DNA of 14,429 nt, from NCBI GenBank assembly GCA_040758525.1, contig JBFLVQ010000177.1:1-14429 (forward strand), read 5' to 3'. The stretch comes from JBFLVQ01 sp040758525. GTDB taxonomy: Bacteria > Acidobacteriota > Blastocatellia > Chloracidobacteriales > JADJPF01. How positions within the stretch are numbered: position 1 is the first letter of the stretch; each line of letters opens with the position of its first letter. The notes under the pieces are model-generated. The model worked only from the letters and a program-made list of their open reading frames with translations. It was not told where the DNA came from and made no database searches. This document shows positions 14,326 through 14,429 of the stretch, one piece after another. A program made the position numbers and the translations under genes.

Positions 14326-14337
14326 CACGTCGGCGTT
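14312..14337 (+). terminator. Terminator hairpin overlapping the end of the SLT-like gene
   Basis: An 11-bp stem including one G-U pair (14312-14322 with 14327-14337) with the 4-nt loop TAGC, followed by CTTATATCT. The stop codon TAG (14323-14325) is in the loop, so the hairpin can form only after the ribosome leaves. The remaining bases to 14429 show nothing recognisable. Confidence 0.65.
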
Positions 14338-14429
14338 CTTATATCTCCCATATATTCCTTCCTCTTATATCCCTTAGCTAAATTATCTGTGCATATTTTC
14401 CCTTCTTACAGGCGCATTTTCCGGTTGTT

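Overview
This looks like a chromosomal segment from a Gram-negative bacterium of moderate GC. The best guess is Acidobacteriota, possibly class Blastocatellia. The guess rests on a carboxypeptidase-regulatory-like domain inside a large alpha-2-macroglobulin protein, TPR and TlpA-type exported proteins, and basic-tailed exported enzymes. It is an inference from gene style, because no rRNA or other taxonomic marker is present. No phage, transposase, CRISPR array or toxin-antitoxin pair was seen.

Layout: (1) Positions 2-2956 (+) hold most of an alpha-2-macroglobulin-like protein with an intact thioester motif. Its reading frame is open to the left edge, so the true start lies outside. (2) A long minus-strand run covers about 2981-10382. 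Read in transcription order from the right, it holds a Nudix hydrolase, a tRNA-Thr(CGT) with its own promoter and terminator, a small Cys-rich exported protein, a TlpA-type thioredoxin, a beta-rich barrel-like protein, an exported TPR protein, an unusual MFS transporter fused to an alpha/beta hydrolase, and an AhpD-like carboxymuconolactone decarboxylase protein. (3) From 10553 to the end the strands alternate: lipoprotein (+), coiled-coil protein (-), zinc-ribbon plus Tudor-like protein (+), single-domain response regulator (-), and an SLT-fold protein (+) that ends in a strong hairpin.

Functionally, several products act in the envelope: alpha-2-macroglobulin, the SLT-like protein, the lipoprotein, the TlpA oxidoreductase with its Cys-rich and barrel-like neighbours, and the exported TPR protein. 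The likeliest co-transcribed unit is Cys-rich protein, then TlpA, then barrel-like protein (9313 to 7366), with a promoter just upstream and a 14-16 bp hairpin after it. The TPR and MFS-hydrolase genes are on the same strand and separated by a 100-bp gap that contains a long inverted repeat.

I found no complete multi-gene system that is plainly new. The points most worth a second look are: the transporter-hydrolase fusion and the inverted repeat before its Shine-Dalgarno-less start; two genes that appear to lack a normal start codon despite good ribosome-binding sites; an SLT-fold protein whose catalytic Glu is not at the usual spacing; a CxxC/CxxC plus PcrA-tail-like small protein; and a TlpA protein with an extra four-Cys N-terminal domain.
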